6,917 nt of DNA. It comes from JANXXV01 sp038230275 (GTDB lineage Bacteria; Acidobacteriota; Terriglobia; Bryobacterales; Bryobacteraceae). The position numbers and the translations under genes are program-made. The notes under the pieces were generated by a model. The model was not told the DNA's origin. It did not search any database and was given only the letters and a program-made list of their open reading frames with translations. The stretch covers positions 1-6,917 of the forward strand of contig JBBRNO010000227.1 in NCBI GenBank assembly GCA_038230275.1, in the 5' to 3' direction. Each line of letters opens with the position of its first letter. The first letter of the stretch is position 1. This document shows, piece by piece, positions 4,510 to 6,917 of the stretch.

Positions 4510-6128
4510 TTACGGGCACTGATATTGTGGGATCTGGCGAGTCGATCCTAGCGGCAGGTACTCGACCTTCTTGCCGCCCTTGATCGTGAGTCGGACAGGT
4601 CGGGTTACGTCGTTCCAGTAAACCCCGGTCCCGACAACGACATCGCCGTTCTTTGCGCCGGCTCTTTCGGCAGCACTCCCCGGCTTGACTGCCATCACCC
4701 GGTGGTTCTCGATTAGCGCGGTGCGATCCATGCCGAGTTCAAACTCTGGCATGTCGACCACTACCCGCTCAGCACATGGGACACGAACCTTCTGCGGAGC
4801 TTCAATCGTGGTACCGGATTCGACTTGCTCACTAACACTGTCGAGGATGACTGCGTCGACATGACGACCAATCGCCGCGAATATCCTTTCCTTCGAAAGA
4901 TCCGCATGGTGCTTTCGTTGATTGAATAGTTCCCGCATTAAAGTATCGAGAGACGACTTGCCGTCGGAACGACGACGAATTTCGTCATCCAGACGCAAAG
5001 CGATCATTGCGCCACGTTCGTATGGAATCCGGCTCTTGCCCTGGTCCTGCCGCGTACGGGTAATAAGTTCTTGCAGCGTGTCATTGCGAGCGGGCGAGAA
5101 ATGGTAGTCGCGAATGAGTCGGTTGACCGCGTCGAGATATTGCGCGTCCCCGATTACGTCGGCTTGCCAGAGCAACAAATCTTGGTAGTACGTCGTGAAG
5201 CCTTCCGTGAACCAGTTGGTGTTCTCTTGGGGTGAGCGGATTCGCGCATCTTCAGAGGATTCCACGTATGAAAGGTCTCGTGTGCGAGCAGCGATAGCAG
5301 GCCGGTCGAAAACGGGCCCTCGCTTGAGGTGTACAGATTGAACGCGTTGGTGAAGCCGCCTCCGCCAGTGCCCGATTGACCTGCGCCGTATGGTGCTAGT
5401 GTCACCACGAAGTAGGGAAAGTTGTTGTCACGCCAGAAATCACGCTCTAGGCGGATGAGCTTGACGATCCTCTCATTTGCTTCAGTATCGGGGAATTCGA
5501 ACTCTCCCCGCATTGCGGTCACCAGCACGCCCCGGCCAATCCTCGTACGGACAATGCGAAAATTGCCGGCTGCGAACATCGCATTCGCGACATCATTCCA
5601 CGGTCCACGCAACCTCTGATGATTCCCGCTCCCTCGACTTACGGTGGTTCCGAAAGACGTGACCAGGGCCCATCCTGCTGGGAGCCGCCAGTCGAAGGAA
5701 CAATCGACCGACTGTGCCAGATCCAGCTGCGGATGAACCAACGAGTTGGCAGTGCTGATTTCAAGATGGGACGAATTCAGATGCGGCCGGTGTCGGACGC
5801 TCTCCCGAAGGGCACCACCCCAGTCTTGGATCAAGTCGTACGCGATTCGAGCGCGTCCCTTGAAGGTCTGCACCTTCGCCTTGCCTGCATCGTCCGTTCT
5901 GCTAATCTGTCCTTCGAGTGCGCGTAGATTGGTCACGCCCCGATGTAGGTCAACCGCATCGCCCCATGCGGTCGGAAGCACTAAATCAATCTCGCGTCCC
6001 AAGTGGTTGACAACGAGTTCCACCTGCAGCACACCACTATCGGCCCTGAACGAATAGGCCAGCTTTGGCGCGGGTTCCGAGCCGTGTATCGTCGATAGCG
6101 TGACTGCAAAAGCGAGGCAGAGTTTCAT
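4510..6128 (-). pseudogene. Secreted M61-family metallopeptidase with PDZ domain, frameshifted
   Basis: Two overlapping frames together encode one zinc aminopeptidase-like protein of about 539 residues. The first frame (6128 downward) begins with a signal peptide (MKLCLAFAVTLSTIHG) and an N-terminal beta domain. It then reads GGGGFTNAF and the zinc motif HETFHTWNP, with His283, Glu284 and His287. The second frame supplies NWFTEGFTTYYQD, whose Glu is the third zinc ligand, the helical part of the catalytic domain, and a C-terminal PDZ domain (AVKPGSAAERAGAKNGDVVV, then KGGKKVEYLPLG). Adding one C to the C run at 5229-5232 (minus strand) joins the frames and gives MRESAHPQENTNWFTEG, so a single base separates an intact gene from a broken one. 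Family members cleave N-terminal residues, often Gly/Ala, outside the cytoplasm. No good ribosome binding site precedes the ATG. Confidence 0.88.
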
Positions 6129-6240
6129 GTCTTGTTATTCTGACGAACTTTTCCGCCATTGCGTGCAAGTTCGATACCCGGCAAGCCAAAACGGTCCGCA
6201 TTGGTCACATAGATCGCGCAAACGGCGCAGCGTAGCGTTT
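6129..6240. other. Gap between ATPase remnant and peptidase
   Basis: About 110 bases with no gene. No clear promoter for the peptidase is seen and no obvious transposon end can be named, although the ATPase upstream implies that its element must end somewhere hereabouts. Confidence 0.3.
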
Positions 6241-6779
6241 TTAGGACTGCCCGATGACAAGATTCTCGCGTGCCGCCTCAACCACCTCTTTGGTCACTGA
6301 GTGCAGGGGGTTTATTTCAAGAATCCGCTCGACTTGCGTCAGGAGGCGATTCAGCAGCCGGAAGTTGCCGCCAGTGATTCGGATGATCGACGCGGCGGCG
6401 GCCGTATCAATGGCGTCACCTGAAAGTCTGACACCCGGCGGCGTCCAGTGACGTTCCAGAAGTTGCCTGATTTCGCTTGTCGACAGCGGACGAAACTCGT
6501 GAACAAAACCAATGCGGAAGTACAACTGCGGATAGCGAGCCAGGCGCTTTTCAATGCCTGGCATACCGATCAGAATCATTCCGATCCCGCCCCGATCAAA
6601 AATGCCCGTGTCTGCTCCAGTCCGGCGATCCTCCGCCGCTCCGCTTCATCAATGATCAGCAGCGCGGTCGGATCGGGGACGACCGTTTCTAATCCCATCG
6701 CACGATGCCGTTGCTTTAGGAATGCGTCTTCAGCGTCCTCAGTCTCCTGGCTGCGATATCCGTCCGGGTTTTTATGATC
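6241..6779 (-). pseudogene. TniB/MuB-like AAA+ transposition ATPase, truncated and frameshifted
   Basis: C-terminal two-thirds of an AAA+ ATPase of the kind that selects targets for and activates DDE transposases (TniB, TnsC, IstB and MuB relatives). The upstream frame (6779-6576) carries Walker B in ALLIIDEAERRRIAGLEQT. The downstream frame carries GIGMILIGMPGIEKRLARYP, with the sensor strand LIGMPG, then FVHEFRPLS and a C-terminal lid ITGGNFRLLNRLLTQVERIL. The two frames join if the T run at 6598-6602 (minus strand) had one more T, giving the expected F-F-D-R-G-G-I-G. The Walker A part is missing altogether: the frame ends at a TAG at 6780-6782 and no GxxGxGKT occurs in what follows. So the gene was cut near 6780, apparently by another insertion. 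The partner transposase is not in the window. Confidence 0.85.
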
Positions 6780-6835
6780 CTAAAAAGATCAGTAGTGGGG
6801 AGCTCTGAACAGATAAGGGGTTAGGATTGTTGGAG

Positions 6836-6917
6836 ATGAGCGCCGAAAACGAAGTGTTACCGATTCACCCGGAGGGTGAGGCCGAAAGGGCAGCGAATGG
6901 AGTGGTGGAAACCGCTA
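6836..6917 (+). CDS. Unidentified ORF, N-terminal fragment running off the window
   Basis: An open frame of 27 codons starting MSAENEVLPIHPEG and ending at the window edge. AGGA at 6823-6826 lies 9 bases before the ATG and a GGAG abuts it directly. The visible residues are acidic and low in hydrophobics, as expected for a flexible N-terminus. I do not recognise the family. Its position, 55 bases inside the point where the ATPase gene is cut, suggests that it is the first gene of the element inserted there, possibly a transposase, but nothing in the sequence shows that. Confidence 0.4.
   Translation, partial: MSAENEVLPIHPEGEAERAANGVVETA

Noticed and set aside
4510..5265. Treating the peptidase C-terminal frame as a separate gene starting at its first ATG
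   Set aside because: The frame contains the third zinc ligand and PDZ domain that complete the upstream half, and its first 13 residues are an out-of-frame reading of the HTWNPLKMRES region.
6168..6187. GTTCGATACCCGGC, which looks like the T-loop of a tRNA
   Set aside because: The five bases on either side do not pair and no acceptor, D or anticodon arm can be drawn upstream on that strand.
1..6917. CRISPR array, rRNA, riboswitch or replication origin
   Set aside because: No regularly spaced repeats, no conserved RNA core and no iteron or DnaA-box cluster was seen on reading through both strands.

Overview
The window is a stretch of bacterial accessory DNA, moderately GC-rich by eye, and crowded with mobile-element parts. 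No housekeeping gene anchors the taxonomy. The mix of an IS256-type element, a tyrosine recombinase remnant, a TniB-like ATPase and an M61 peptidase would fit a large, IS-rich soil genome such as an acidobacterium, but that is a weak inference.

Layout, left to right. (1) Positions 1 to about 137 hold the left end and transposase start of an IS256-family element, reading leftward off the window. (2) Positions 241-1838 hold a leftward phage packaging block: a 63-codon ORF overlapping the ATPase half of a terminase large subunit, followed by its nuclease half in another reading frame. (3) Positions 1998-2843 hold a complete rightward TacA/TacT-type toxin-antitoxin operon: a ribbon-helix-helix (DUF1778) antitoxin overlapping a GNAT acetyltransferase toxin. 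It has a recognisable extended -10 promoter and a palindrome over its -35 box. (4) Positions 2844-3338 hold no gene I can support. (5) Positions 3339-3542 hold an N-terminal scrap of a tyrosine recombinase, with a striking run of perfect palindromes just upstream of its start (3560-3635). (6) Positions 3734-4318 hold an intact small serine recombinase. (7) Positions 4510-6128 hold a secreted M61-type metallopeptidase with a C-terminal PDZ domain, broken by a one-base frameshift. (8) Positions 6241-6779 hold the C-terminal two-thirds of a TniB/MuB-like AAA+ transposition ATPase. It also has a one-base frameshift, and it stops abruptly near 6780. (9) From 6836 an unidentified ORF runs rightward off the window.

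The picture is a graveyard of integrated elements (prophage, IS, recombinase island) in which the toxin-antitoxin module and the serine recombinase are the genes that look fully intact. Three proteins (terminase, M61 peptidase, AAA ATPase) are each put out of frame by what looks like a single base, two of them in homopolymer runs. Either this locus is decaying or the assembly carries indel errors, and the sequence alone cannot say which. I do not see a convincing new multi-gene system. The palindrome cluster at 3560-3635, the exact ATPase/nuclease split of the terminase and the sharp junction near 6780 are the features most worth a second look.
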